This document shows positions 1-8,974 of a stretch of 31,634 nt of DNA, piece by piece; positions within the stretch are counted from its first letter, which is position 1; every line of letters begins with the position of its first letter. This DNA comes from JABDGV01 sp964577935 (lineage in GTDB: Bacteria; Chlamydiota; Chlamydiia; Chlamydiales; FEN-1388): positions 1 to 31,634 of the forward strand of contig CAZOAJ010000021.1 in NCBI GenBank assembly GCA_964577935.1. Reading direction: 5' to 3'. A program made the position numbers and the translations under genes. The notes under the pieces were generated by a model. The model worked only from the letters and a program-made list of their open reading frames with translations, made no database searches and was not told where the DNA came from.

Positions 1-37
1 TTTTTTATCTACTTTGAAGATGTGTTTTGAGGGCTAA

Positions 38-337
38 TCAAGCGCAACTCGCGTTGATCGTATTTTTTGTATTTCTACCTTCGAAGAAATGTCTCCAGTT
101 GAGAGAAAGCAAGCCTTATCCGAATTTCGAAGGCTCCTTGCGCCAAATGGTTTGATTATCCTGACTGTTGATTATCCGTTTGTTACACCAGAAGAGCTAT
201 TAAAATCGGCATATGAAGCAGGACTTGAGTCTGCTGGAGCTAAAGAGCTTGGAAAACCTTGTCAGGGATCAATCTCTTATGGAGGCCTTAGTGTGTACCG
301 GGCTGTATTAAGAGCTATTCCACAATTTCCAGGTTAA
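38..337 (+). pseudogene. Methyltransferase C-terminal remnant
   Basis: The reading frame after an in-frame stop at 35-37 gives DRIFCISTFEEM followed by a Phe/Leu-rich strand (APNGLIILTVDYP). This is the pattern of the second half of a class I SAM-dependent methyltransferase (type 11): the strand after the acidic residue, then the 'leader says: make it last, then write' RLLAPNG-type segment. The SAM-binding glycine motif would lie upstream, but all three forward frames are closed between 1 and 40. The first in-frame ATG is at 89 and has no clear ribosome site. I therefore read this as the decayed 3' end of a gene rather than a working 82-residue protein. Substrate unknown. The left window edge prevents certainty. 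Confidence 0.5.
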
Positions 338-473
338 TATTTATTCTGAATGCTTTTTCTCGGGCCCAATTATATCTCATTTTGTTTCTATATTAATCAA
401 ATCTTTACCGTGCATTTATGAACTGCAAACCTTGAAACGGCACTATGATTATCCATTATTAAAGGAGATAATC

Positions 474-1169
474 ATGTTTCACGGAGTCGGATCAAAACAC
501 GCATCACAGTCACAGTATGGCAAAGTAGCGCAAGATTCACATCCTTGTACTTCAGAGCATTTCGAGCAACAAACAGTCAGCATATCTCAACAAGACGGAA
601 AAACCACCATAGTTGCCAAATCTCTTGTGGTTGATATTGTTCAAGATCCCGAGGCCGGACATAAAAAAAAGCATAAAGCAAAACATGGTCATCATGATGC
701 ATCAAGTGTGAAGGTTGCAAGCGTTGCTCAAAAAAGAAAATTTGATGGCGGTCAAGTCGTCGACAAAAGTATCGAGGATGATCAAGGTAGCGAAGCAAAA
801 AAACAAAAAGTTCATTTATCGAACGGGTCCAAGATCAAGGATTCCAAAATCGCTGTTGATGAGCACGAAAAGCTCAGAACTCTTTCTTTTGATAAGAAGA
901 GAGATAAAGCACTGGAAATTTGTCAGGAGTGGGGATGGAAATTTATAGGTTCATTAAGCTTCTTTAGTAAGCCTGGATATATGGTTCGTGGATTGTCATT
1001 TAAAAGTGAGCTTGAGGCTTCTAAAAACTGGGATAGCTTAATTAAAGTATTTGAAAATAATTTGAAGCTATTTCAAGCAGAGAGTTTCTCTGGTGAAACC
1101 AAAAAACTCGTTGATGAGCTTGAGCCAATGCTTAAGAAATTTAAAAAAGAATATGGTCCAAAAGCCTAA
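474..1169 (+). CDS. Lys/His-rich hypothetical protein with NLS-like clusters
   Basis: This 231-residue protein belongs to no family I recognise. The ATG at 474 is chosen over an in-frame TTG at 432 because AAAGGAG lies seven bases upstream of it. The N-terminal half is polar and low-complexity: a Lys/His stretch (HKKKHKAKHGHH), then two further basic patches about 30 residues apart (QKRKFDGG and EAKKQKV), similar in spacing and composition to eukaryotic bipartite nuclear localisation signals. The C-terminal half (about residues 130-231) is predicted by eye to be helical and charged, with one aromatic patch (EWGWKFIGSLSFF). There is no signal peptide or membrane segment. The gene is monocistronic and ends in a strong hairpin terminator. 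It could be a DNA-binding histone-like protein or a secreted effector; neither is shown. Confidence 0.7.
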   Translation: MFHGVGSKHASQSQYGKVAQDSHPCTSEHFEQQTVSISQQDGKTTIVAKSLVVDIVQDPEAGHKKKHKAKHGHHDASSVKVASVAQKRKFDGGQVVDKSIEDDQGSEAKKQKVHLSNGSKIKDSKIAVDEHEKLRTLSFDKKRDKALEICQEWGWKFIGSLSFFSKPGYMVRGLSFKSELEASKNWDSLIKVFENNLKLFQAESFSGETKKLVDELEPMLKKFKKEYGPKA

Positions 1170-1188
1170 ATAAAATTGTAATAGACAC

Positions 1189-1227
1189 AAGAGCATCGAA
1201 GCTCCAATTTTTCGATGCTCTTGTTTT
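1189..1227 (+). terminator. Rho-independent terminator after the Lys-rich gene
   Basis: A perfect 12-bp inverted repeat (AAGAGCATCGAA at 1189-1200, TTCGATGCTCTT at 1211-1222) with a 10-base loop is followed by GTTTT. It lies 20 bp after the stop codon at 1169. Confidence 0.85.
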
Positions 1228-1304
1228 CGCTCGATTTCAATACGTACCTGCTGCTTACGCACTGTAAGCTATCTAAATTGCACTCCATAATTGCTTGATT
1301 TGTC

Positions 1305-1332
1305 TTGAGAAGGTACATTCTTGAGACATTAT
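1305..1332 (+). promoter_or_regulatory. Candidate promoter for tkt-hem run
   Basis: TTGAGA (1305-1310) and CATTAT (1327-1332) are separated by 16 bp, matching the sigma-70-type consensus at 5/6 and 4/6. The resulting leader would be very short, so this is only a candidate. Confidence 0.3.
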
Positions 1333-1350
1333 TAAGAGAGTTTCAAGCGT

Positions 1351-3423
1351 ATGGATAGCATGACAGAACTGAATACCCCTTCTAATTCAATTATCATGGA
1401 GCAGCAAGAGCTCGATTTTGGCTTGACACTTGCTCCACAGCTCAAAGAAAATCTCCAAAAAATTGCTGCCACTATTCGAGGCCTTTCCATCGATGCGGTC
1501 CAAAAAGCTGATTCGGGACATCCAGGCCTTCCTCTCGGATGCGCAGAGTTTGGAGCATACCTTTATGGCGTTGCTCTCCGGCATAATCCAAAAGACCCGA
1601 ATTGGTTGAATCGAGACCGCTTCATTCTTTCAGCAGGTCATGGATCAATGCTCCTTTACTCCTGTCTTCATCTCTCTGGGTTTGCTGTAAGTTTGGATGA
1701 AATCAAAAGCTTTAGACAGCTCCATTCGATCACTCCAGGACATCCTGAATCACATATCACTCCTGGTGTAGAAACAACTACAGGACCACTCGGACAAGGG
1801 CTTGCTAATGCTGTAGGAACAGCTCTTGGGCTCAAAATGCTGTCTGATCGATTCTCATCTGAGGCCTACCCGATTATCGATAGCAAGGTATATGTCCTTG
1901 CAGGTGATGGCTGCATTATGGAGGGGGTAACCTCTGAAGCCTCGTCTCTTGCCGGCCACTTAAATATCAATAACCTTGTTGTTTTCTATGACTCCAATCG
2001 AGTCTCGCTGGATGGGCCTCTTTCTGAATCCTGTTCAGAAGATACAAAACTTCGTTATCTCTCTTATGGATGGGATGTCTATGAAATTGATGGACATAAC
2101 TTTGAAGAGATCCACGAGGTCTTTTACAAGATCAAAGCATGTCAAACAAGACCAGTTCTTGTTATTATGCATACAACAATCGGAAAAGGATCTCCAAATA
2201 AAGCTGGGACTTATAAAGTACATGGATCTCCTCTAGGGCCTGAAGAAGTTCGATTAACGAAAGCGGCTCTTGGAATTCCTCAAGAAGAATTCTATATACC
2301 TCAAAGCGTACAAGACTATTTTGCTGTGCATCTTAAGGAATGTTCTCAACTCGAAGATAAATGGAATTCGCTCGTTAAAAAATGGTCTCAGGCATATCCT
2401 GAAAAGAAAGCCCTCTTTGATCAAATGGCTTCGGATTCCCTCCCAAATGATTTTGAAGAGAAACTTGCAACCCTTGTTATCAAATCTCCTGTATCGGGAA
2501 GAAAAGCCTCCCAGGACGTATTGAACTTTATTGCGGATTCGATTCCAAAGCTTATTGGAGGATCGGCCGATCTTTCTTGCTCTGATTTGACCTTTCTCAA
2601 GAAGTTTCCCTTCATAAAGGCAAATGACTACTCAGGTAGAAATATTAAGTATGGTGTTCGTGAATTTGCCATGGCATGTATGGCTACAGGCCTTCGTGAA
2701 ACGCAAATGTTTACCCCATTCATAGGGACTTTTCTAACCTTTTCAGACTATATGAGAAATGCGATCAGGCTTGCATCTTTGATGAGAGCCAAAGTGATTT
2801 ATCAGTTTACCCATGACTCGGTCTTTTTAGGTGAAGATGGCCCCACTCATCAACCTATTGAACAGCTTTCAACACTCAGAGCTATTCCTCATTTGCATGT
2901 GATTCGACCAGCTGGAACCCATGAAGTCAAGCATGCATGGATCGCAGCTCTTACATATAAAGGGCCTACAGCATTAGTTCTTTCTCGACAAAACGTACTT
3001 GATATCGAAGGAACAAATGTATCCTACGCTGATGGCATGGGACGTGGAGGCTATGTTGTTAAACGAGAAAATAGCGCTCTAGGCGAAACTCTTCAGTACT
3101 GCCTTATTGCTACAGGATCCGAGCTTTCACTTGCATGCGATGTCGCCGTGGAACTTGAAAAGCGAGGAAAGCCAACGCGTGTTGTTTCCATGCCATGTAC
3201 TGAGATATTCGATGCTCAATCAAAGCAGTATCAGGAAGAGACCTTAGGAAAAACAGCAAAACGCGTGAGCATTGAAGCCGCATCCGATATGTGCTGGTAC
3301 AAATACATCGGGCTGGACGGCATAGCCATCTGTATGGAAGACTTTGGAGCCTCTGCTCCCTATGCAGATTTAACCCGTGAGTTTGGGTTCACTGTTGAGG
3401 CGATTTTAGATCGAATACTATAA
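1351..3423 (+). CDS. tkt: Transketolase
   Basis: Thiamine-diphosphate enzyme of the non-oxidative pentose phosphate pathway. It moves two-carbon units between ketose and aldose phosphates, giving ribose-5-phosphate and erythrose-4-phosphate in the cytoplasm. At 690 residues it is full length for the family (about 660-690) with a short N-terminal extension. Visible landmarks are SGHPGLPLG near the N-terminus, LSAGHGSMLLY, the GPLGQGLANAVG segment, the ThDP-binding GDGCIMEG motif, and in the pyrimidine domain YGVREFAMA, TPFIGTFLTFSDYMR and THDSVFLGEDGPTHQPIE. An alternative start is the ATG at 1363. It is the first gene of a run with hemE three bases after its stop-adjacent Shine-Dalgarno. In C. 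trachomatis, as I recall, tktB also lies near hemE but with alaS and mfd between them. Confidence 0.95.
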   Translation: MDSMTELNTPSNSIIMEQQELDFGLTLAPQLKENLQKIAATIRGLSIDAVQKADSGHPGLPLGCAEFGAYLYGVALRHNPKDPNWLNRDRFILSAGHGSMLLYSCLHLSGFAVSLDEIKSFRQLHSITPGHPESHITPGVETTTGPLGQGLANAVGTALGLKMLSDRFSSEAYPIIDSKVYVLAGDGCIMEGVTSEASSLAGHLNINNLVVFYDSNRVSLDGPLSESCSEDTKLRYLSYGWDVYEIDGHNFEEIHEVFYKIKACQTRPVLVIMHTTIGKGSPNKAGTYKVHGSPLGPEEVRLTKAALGIPQEEFYIPQSVQDYFAVHLKECSQLEDKWNSLVKKWSQAYPEKKALFDQMASDSLPNDFEEKLATLVIKSPVSGRKASQDVLNFIADSIPKLIGGSADLSCSDLTFLKKFPFIKANDYSGRNIKYGVREFAMACMATGLRETQMFTPFIGTFLTFSDYMRNAIRLASLMRAKVIYQFTHDSVFLGEDGPTHQPIEQLSTLRAIPHLHVIRPAGTHEVKHAWIAALTYKGPTALVLSRQNVLDIEGTNVSYADGMGRGGYVVKRENSALGETLQYCLIATGSELSLACDVAVELEKRGKPTRVVSMPCTEIFDAQSKQYQEETLGKTAKRVSIEAASDMCWYKYIGLDGIAICMEDFGASAPYADLTREFGFTVEAILDRIL

Positions 3424-3432
3424 GGATTGGGA

Positions 3433-4452
3433 ATGAGTCTATTTCTCAAGGCCCTTAGAGGGGAGAACACATCAGGTGTTCCCCCCATATGGTGTATGCG
3501 ACAGGCAGGAAGATACATGCATGCCTATCGAACACTTCGCAACCAATATTCCTTTGAATCTCTTTGTAAAACACCTGAGCTCATAGCAGAGGTTACTTTA
3601 CAGCCTATAAGAAGGTTTGGTTTTGATGCGGCGATTATCTTTTCAGATATTCTCTTCCCACTAGAAGAACTTGGATGTCATGTCCATTTCCCAGATGAAG
3701 GTGGCCCCAAGGTTCATATTTCAGATTCTTTTTTGACATTTGATACTGTCTTTAATTCGGCACTCCCTTTTATGCAGCCAATTTATGAGGGGATAACCCT
3801 TGTTAAAGAGCAGCTTGAATGTCCCTTGATTGGATTTTCAGGGGGGCCTTGCACTCTTTTAGGATATGCTCTTGAGAGGGGAAGGGTAGAGAGTTTAAAT
3901 GAGTGTAAAAAACTCATATATACAAACCAAAAATTGTTTGAGTATCTGCTTCAAAAAATTGAAGATATTGTTGTTCAGCACCTGTGTAATCAGATAAGCG
4001 CTGGATGTGATGTTATTCAGATATTCGATACCTGGGCCTCAAATCTTTCCTCCGGCCATTTTCATTCCTACTCGATTGTTCCACTCAAACGTATCGTTAA
4101 CCGCGTTCGGAAATTTGCTGAAGAGGTGCCGATTATTCTCTTTTTGAGGGGAGCATCATGGAATGTTCAGTCTCTTGTACAAACCGGAGCAGATGCGTTT
4201 TCTATAGATCATATGGTAGATATTCTGAAGGTCCGTAGTGGGGTCGGAAGCTCTTACGCACTTCAAGGAAATCTTGATCCTGTAGCTCTTTTTTCGACTC
4301 CAGATATGTTAGAAAGTCATTTACGACTCCTTCTGGACAAAATGAGAAATGATCCTTCGTTTATTTTTGGACTCGGTCTCGGAGTCTTGCCAAAGACTCC
4401 CGAAGCCCATATGGAGCATATGGTTCGCTATGTTCGAAAATACTGCAGCTGA
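3433..4452 (+). CDS. hemE: Uroporphyrinogen decarboxylase
   Basis: Decarboxylates the four acetate side chains of uroporphyrinogen III to give coproporphyrinogen III, without a cofactor, in the cytoplasm. The protein is 339 residues, normal for the family (about 340-355). The signature PPIWCMRQAGRYMHAYR near the N-terminus supplies the substrate-binding arginines; IIFSDILFPLEELG carries the catalytic Asp region; GFSGGPCTLLGYALE and the C-terminal LQGNLDP are also typical. The ATG at 3433 is preferred over an upstream in-frame TTG at 3427 because AAGGA sits six bases before it. Nine bases separate it from the tkt stop, and its 3' end overlaps the start of hemN by 23 bases, so the genes are probably co-transcribed and coupled. 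Confidence 0.95.
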   Translation: MSLFLKALRGENTSGVPPIWCMRQAGRYMHAYRTLRNQYSFESLCKTPELIAEVTLQPIRRFGFDAAIIFSDILFPLEELGCHVHFPDEGGPKVHISDSFLTFDTVFNSALPFMQPIYEGITLVKEQLECPLIGFSGGPCTLLGYALERGRVESLNECKKLIYTNQKLFEYLLQKIEDIVVQHLCNQISAGCDVIQIFDTWASNLSSGHFHSYSIVPLKRIVNRVRKFAEEVPIILFLRGASWNVQSLVQTGADAFSIDHMVDILKVRSGVGSSYALQGNLDPVALFSTPDMLESHLRLLLDKMRNDPSFIFGLGLGVLPKTPEAHMEHMVRYVRKYCS

Positions 4453-5860
4453 TAAAACAACTATTGACATCCCCGCTTCACTCGAGAAAGAAATTTCCGT
4501 AGATTCGGATTTAATTCGTAAGTTAAATACCAATATTCCAAGGTACACAAGCTATCCAACAGCTCCTTCATGGAAGGAAATGTCTTCAGACATGATGAAG
4601 GATTATCTTCTCAGAAGAAATACTCAAGAGCCGATATCTCTGTATATCCATGTCCCGTTTTGTAATTCCATGTGTTTGTATTGTGGTTGTTCAGTGGTCT
4701 TAAATCGAAATCCGGATAAAGAAGAAAGATATGTTCAAGCGCTTCTGCAAGAAATTACGACCATCGCTCAATATATTCAAAAAGGGACTCTTGTTAATCA
4801 GATCCATTTTGGTGGAGGCACTCCAACAAAACTGACTACAAATCAACTTGAGCGCATATGTTCGGCGCTTTTTACGCAATTTTTAATCGCTCCCGATGCC
4901 GAAATATCGATTGAAGTCGACCCAAGAACCGTCGTAGCAGACAACGGTGAAAAGCTCTATGCACTCAAATCAATAGGGTTTAATCGGATTAGTTTTGGAG
5001 TTCAAGATACGAATGAAGACGTTCAAGAGGCTGTCAAGCGGCGGCAAACATGGGTAATGACACGAGAGACATTTCTCCGTGCAAGACAACTTGGCTTTTC
5101 GGGTATTAACATTGATTTGATCTACGGACTTCCTTTGCAAACGGTAACTTCCTTTTCTAAAACAGTTGAGCAGATCCTTTCTCTTTCACCTGATCGAGTT
5201 GCTCTTTTTTCTTACGCTAAAGTTCCTCATCTTAAACCACACCAAAATGCGATTCCAGATTCTCTTCTCCCCTCAACCGAAGAGAAGTTTGAAATATATA
5301 AAGCTGCAAGGAGTCGATTCATTAAAGAGAGATATACAGCCATAGGAATGGATCATTTTGCATCTGAAAACGACCCGTTAAGTATTCGATATAAGACAAA
5401 ATCGCTTCTGCGCAACTTTCAAGGATATACTGTCTATTCAGGCGAGGATATGATCGGGCTTGGAGTGACATCTATCAGCTTCATCTCAAATGCCTACTTT
5501 CAAAATGTAAAAGATCTTGCAAAGTACCATGAAAAAGTTGAGCTGCTAGATATTCCCCTCGAACGGGGAATCGCCTTAGGAAGTGAGGACATCTTGAGGC
5601 GCTTCGTCATCAATCGATTGATGTGTGATTTTTCCTTGGATAAGAGGGACTTTCTTCACAGGTTCAAAATAGACTTTGATCAACACTTTTATCTCGAAAG
5701 AGAACGGTTGTCTTCTCACATTGAAGATGGCCTTGTAACTGAAAATGGGCAGTTCATTCATGTTACTCCAAAAGGTGAAATGTTTGTCAGGAACATAGCA
5801 GCCTGCTTTGACCAATACTTAGATTCAATGAAAACACGTCCCTATTCAAAAGCAATTTAA
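4430..5860 (+). CDS. hemN: Oxygen-independent coproporphyrinogen III oxidase (radical SAM)
   Basis: Oxidatively decarboxylates two propionates of coproporphyrinogen III to vinyls, giving protoporphyrinogen IX without oxygen. The 476-residue reading begins MFENTAADK at the ATG at 4430, inside the last 23 bases of hemE. Family markers are IPRYTSYPTAPSW, the radical-SAM 4Fe-4S motif CxxxCxxC (Cys78, Cys82, Cys85) with a fourth Cys87 in CGC as in true HemN, the HFGGGTPT segment, and IEVDPRTV. The conserved GMDHFA motif and the C-terminal HemN domain (LCDF-like LMCDFSLD) distinguish it from HemW proteins. The frame stays open upstream to 4349 inside hemE, but the family N-terminus fits 4430. Confidence 0.93.
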   Translation: MFENTAADKTTIDIPASLEKEISVDSDLIRKLNTNIPRYTSYPTAPSWKEMSSDMMKDYLLRRNTQEPISLYIHVPFCNSMCLYCGCSVVLNRNPDKEERYVQALLQEITTIAQYIQKGTLVNQIHFGGGTPTKLTTNQLERICSALFTQFLIAPDAEISIEVDPRTVVADNGEKLYALKSIGFNRISFGVQDTNEDVQEAVKRRQTWVMTRETFLRARQLGFSGINIDLIYGLPLQTVTSFSKTVEQILSLSPDRVALFSYAKVPHLKPHQNAIPDSLLPSTEEKFEIYKAARSRFIKERYTAIGMDHFASENDPLSIRYKTKSLLRNFQGYTVYSGEDMIGLGVTSISFISNAYFQNVKDLAKYHEKVELLDIPLERGIALGSEDILRRFVINRLMCDFSLDKRDFLHRFKIDFDQHFYLERERLSSHIEDGLVTENGQFIHVTPKGEMFVRNIAACFDQYLDSMKTRPYSKAI

Positions 5861-5872
5861 AACAGAAACCGC

Positions 5873-7228
5873 ATGCATGATGATACTTGTGTTTATGATC
5901 TCCTCGTTTTAGGAGGAGGTATTTCTGGGCTCTCTTTTGCTTGGTATCTGAAGAAAAAACATCCCCATATCAAAATGAAGATTCTCGAGCAATCTGATAC
6001 TCCTGGTGGTTGGATTAAGTCTTGGAAAAGTCCTTCAGGTCAGATGTATGAGCTTGGTCCAAGAAGCTTTAGAGCTTCAGCTCATAATGGTATTTTTCTC
6101 GATCTCATCCGTCAACTCTCCCTTGAAGATGATCTCATATATGCGTCTCCTCACGCAAAAAATAGATATATCTATTTAGAAAAAAAATTAACACCTCTTC
6201 CGAGATCTTTAGGGGATTTACTATTCTCAAAACTAGGCGTAGAGATTTGTAAAGCGATATTCAAGGATTTATTTTGCTTGCCTAAAGAACAAGCAGATGA
6301 ATCGGTATATTCATTTGTGGCTCGTAGGTATGGCGATACGCTTGCCAACAGTGTGGCAGATTGTTTGATGACTGGGATTTTTGGGTGTAGTGCGAAAGAT
6401 ATTTCTTTTGAATGTGCATTCCCTGAGCTTTTTGAAAGGCAACGATACGGGTCTCTTATTGTTGGGTCATTGATAGATGCATATACGAGAAATAAAAAAA
6501 ATGCGTTCCAGCCTGATAAGCCTTTTAAAAAAGGTATTGCCACTTTAAAGCATGGACTTACATCACTTACCGATGCTTTGGCAAGAGAACTTCATGAGGA
6601 ACTTCAGGTTCATACCTCGGTTCAAGCGATTCAGGAGGGGAATCCGCATTCGATTGTGACGAATATGGGCGTATATAAAGCCAATAAAATTGTCTTAGCC
6701 CTACCAAGCTATGTTTTGGAGGAGATATTGGGATTGAAGAGAGTTTTGCGCTATACCTCATTATGCACTGTTTCTTTTGGATTTCGTGAGGATGGTGTTT
6801 TACCTGAAGGATTTGGTTTTCTATGTCCCACAACGTCTCATCCCGAGCTTTTAGGAGTTGTTTTTGATTCAGTGGTTTTTCCAGAGCAGTCTGTGCATTC
6901 AGGTAGTCGATGCACAGTTATGCTTGGGGGCGCAAAAGCTCCATTTATTACTGATTCAACTGATGAAAATATCATCCAAACTGCACTCAAGGTGCTTTCT
7001 GAGATTCTCATGATTCATCAGAAACCGTTTGAAACAAAAGTATCGAGAGCCAAAAGTGCTATCCCTCAGTTTTCAGTTGGCTTTAATGCGTACAGAAGCG
7101 ATGTGTCATCACAGCTTGAAGCAAAAGGAATTCATTGTCTTGGCTCGTCATTTTCCGGCGTGTCTCTTTCAGACTGTGTTTTTGGGGCTTTCACCCTTTC
7201 TGAGAGAATTTTCGAGGGAATTTTCTAG
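5873..7228 (+). CDS. hemG: Protoporphyrinogen oxidase, FAD-dependent (HemY/PgoX type)
   Basis: Six-electron oxidation of protoporphyrinogen IX to protoporphyrin IX using FAD and oxygen, probably at the inner membrane face. The 451-residue protein starts with the dinucleotide-binding strand-turn-helix LLVLGGGISGLSFAWYLK, followed by an acidic residue at the end of the second strand (ILEQSDTPGG) as in the flavin amine oxidase superfamily. The RSFRAS segment and the C-terminal GIHCLGSSFSGVSLSDCV, which closes the FAD site, are also family features. Chlamydial annotation uses the symbol hemG for this FAD enzyme; it is not the flavodoxin-type E. coli HemG. It follows hemN by 12 bp and ends the forward run. 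Its last 60 bp overlap the convergent kinase-like gene. Confidence 0.93.
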   Translation: MHDDTCVYDLLVLGGGISGLSFAWYLKKKHPHIKMKILEQSDTPGGWIKSWKSPSGQMYELGPRSFRASAHNGIFLDLIRQLSLEDDLIYASPHAKNRYIYLEKKLTPLPRSLGDLLFSKLGVEICKAIFKDLFCLPKEQADESVYSFVARRYGDTLANSVADCLMTGIFGCSAKDISFECAFPELFERQRYGSLIVGSLIDAYTRNKKNAFQPDKPFKKGIATLKHGLTSLTDALARELHEELQVHTSVQAIQEGNPHSIVTNMGVYKANKIVLALPSYVLEEILGLKRVLRYTSLCTVSFGFREDGVLPEGFGFLCPTTSHPELLGVVFDSVVFPEQSVHSGSRCTVMLGGAKAPFITDSTDENIIQTALKVLSEILMIHQKPFETKVSRAKSAIPQFSVGFNAYRSDVSSQLEAKGIHCLGSSFSGVSLSDCVFGAFTLSERIFEGIF

Positions 7229-8974
7229 AAGAGTAATCTCTTTAATTGCGTCAATTAATGATAGCCGATCATTTACATCAGAGTTTGCCATTTTGAGTAG
7301 AATCTTGATGAGTTCGCAATGGCGCTTATTTGGGGTTAGCGATTGACTCTTTTCAAGAAGTATGAGGTCTATTATCTGACTCAAATTGTTGATAAGGGCG
7401 TCACTTGGTCTTTGATGAGTTTGGTATAGGTCATAGAGTACCGTCATCCAGGGAAAAATCCCGTAAAGGCACGTAAGCAGAGTCAAGCTTATAGCATAGC
7501 TTTCCACTTTGAAGATATCAAAGGGGCACTCACCTCCCTTAAACCAGGGGGTCTTCAGGCATTCCATCGGAGTGTAAAATATGGACCCGTAAAACCCGAG
7601 ACTCATTATGGAGGGAGGATTTTTTTCTTGAGGTTTCATCGAAAACCCATAGTCGATAATGCGAGCTTCTAATGAATTATTATGGGTTCTAAAAACGATA
7701 TTTTCTCGCTTAAGGTCTCCATGGATGAATCCTAGTGAATGTATGTGTTGAAGCTGTTCAAACAGCTGACGCGTTATCTGCACTGCTTCAGAGCTGTGTA
7801 ATTTACGGAAGTCAAGGTGGCCTAAATGACCCTCATATTTAATTTCGTAGGAAGAGACGCTTTTTCCTTTGAAGGCAAAAATAACCAATGGCGTCTTGCT
7901 GTTTTTTTCGATTTCCCCCTGTGTTGCTATCTCTTTTTCCCCATGTGCGGTTTTAAACACTTTACGTATAACTTCAAATGAGGGGGTAAGAATGTTATAG
8001 GAGCAAGCAATAGCAGTGGTGACCTTTTTTTCTCCTCCGACTAGAGGAGGATATTGTTTGAGAGTCTTGTGTATTTTAGAATTACAGTTAGCGAATACAA
8101 TTTTTAAACTAGAGTTGAAGGTGAGCCCTAAAGGACGCTTGCTTTCTTCAGATGAGCATGTGTGGTAGATCTCCTTTAGATTTGGACCAAGGAGCTGTTT
8201 TTCGATGGAGATGGCTAAGTTGAGTATCAATTTTCCAGGATGCTCTAAGTTCCCTACCGGAGATTGCTTTATCTGATTCATTCGCAATTGTATTCTGATA
8301 GAGACCAAATCCCTAGAGGTCATATTCCGGCAAGGCTCATTTGTGTTGGTAGGGATAATGTATGTGCCAGAGGGGTCTACAGCTATGTTTGGAATTTCTG
8401 TCAAAAGAGCCGTTTTCATAAGGCAATAGGAGTTCTTATTAAAACTAAATATCCCATATTGGGCTTTCTTTTGATCTATCTGAAGGTTAAAAATCCTGTC
8501 GGGAATGTTTGAAGTCGAGCAAGCCTCGATTGCATCGCAAAGTTTATTAACCTCTTTCTGCTCTATATTCAGATCATTTTTACATGTAGCAAGCTGTGAC
8601 GCTCTTGCCTTTCGTAAACAAGATTTCTCATCGATGAGCAATTGAATCTTCTTTGTTATTTCTGTTTGAAGGCTTGAGTTATTAAGTGACATATTTTCCA
8701 TGCTGCCACAGAGAAGATCTTCGTCGGAGATAGGGGCCGTTTTTTTGTAGGTAAAAAAGGTAGTGATGAGCTCATCTAGCCTTTTTAGATGGCGATATGT
8801 ACAGGAGTTTTTCAATAGAAAGTCAAAAAAAACCTTTTCTTGAAGATTGATTATGTTCTGTATGGAATCTTTCTGAGGTTCGTGAAGAATAAGAAGTTTG
8901 TCCTTTTCAACGACTGGAAAGTAGATGTTTGAACAAAATTCTAATTGATCAGCTGTTACGTTATTGATTGACAT
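7169..8974 (-). CDS. Eukaryotic-like Ser/Thr protein kinase, putative effector
   Basis: This 601-residue protein has a C-terminal kinase-fold region (about 300-595). The catalytic loop reads HGDLKRENIV (catalytic Asp420, with Asn five residues on), where most kinases have HRDLKxxN. The metal-binding DFG appears as DYG (Asp441). Downstream, YTPMECL resembles the APE-type motif and FDIFKVESYAISLTLLTCLYGIFPW resembles subdomain IX (DxWSxGxxxxxxxxGxxPF). An N-lobe lysine may be in VIRKVFK with a Glu helix after it, but the glycine loop is not clear. Residues 1-300 match nothing I know and are rich in charged coiled-type segments. There is no PASTA domain or transmembrane anchor, unlike housekeeping PknB. 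No Shine-Dalgarno is visible. HGD with DYG is seen in active and inactive kinases alike, so activity is uncertain. Confidence 0.75.
   Translation of the reverse strand: MSINNVTADQLEFCSNIYFPVVEKDKLLILHEPQKDSIQNIINLQEKVFFDFLLKNSCTYRHLKRLDELITTFFTYKKTAPISDEDLLCGSMENMSLNNSSLQTEITKKIQLLIDEKSCLRKARASQLATCKNDLNIEQKEVNKLCDAIEACSTSNIPDRIFNLQIDQKKAQYGIFSFNKNSYCLMKTALLTEIPNIAVDPSGTYIIPTNTNEPCRNMTSRDLVSIRIQLRMNQIKQSPVGNLEHPGKLILNLAISIEKQLLGPNLKEIYHTCSSEESKRPLGLTFNSSLKIVFANCNSKIHKTLKQYPPLVGGEKKVTTAIACSYNILTPSFEVIRKVFKTAHGEKEIATQGEIEKNSKTPLVIFAFKGKSVSSYEIKYEGHLGHLDFRKLHSSEAVQITRQLFEQLQHIHSLGFIHGDLKRENIVFRTHNNSLEARIIDYGFSMKPQEKNPPSIMSLGFYGSIFYTPMECLKTPWFKGGECPFDIFKVESYAISLTLLTCLYGIFPWMTVLYDLYQTHQRPSDALINNLSQIIDLILLEKSQSLTPNKRHCELIKILLKMANSDVNDRLSLIDAIKEITLLENSLENSLRKGESPKNTV

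Noticed and set aside
4349..4429. Longer HemN starting inside hemE
   Set aside because: The extra 27 residues are out-of-frame hemE sequence; the ATG at 4430 fits the family N-terminus.
6172..6543. 123-codon reverse frame inside hemG
   Set aside because: Antisense to conserved hemG sequence, with no ribosome site or recognisable product.
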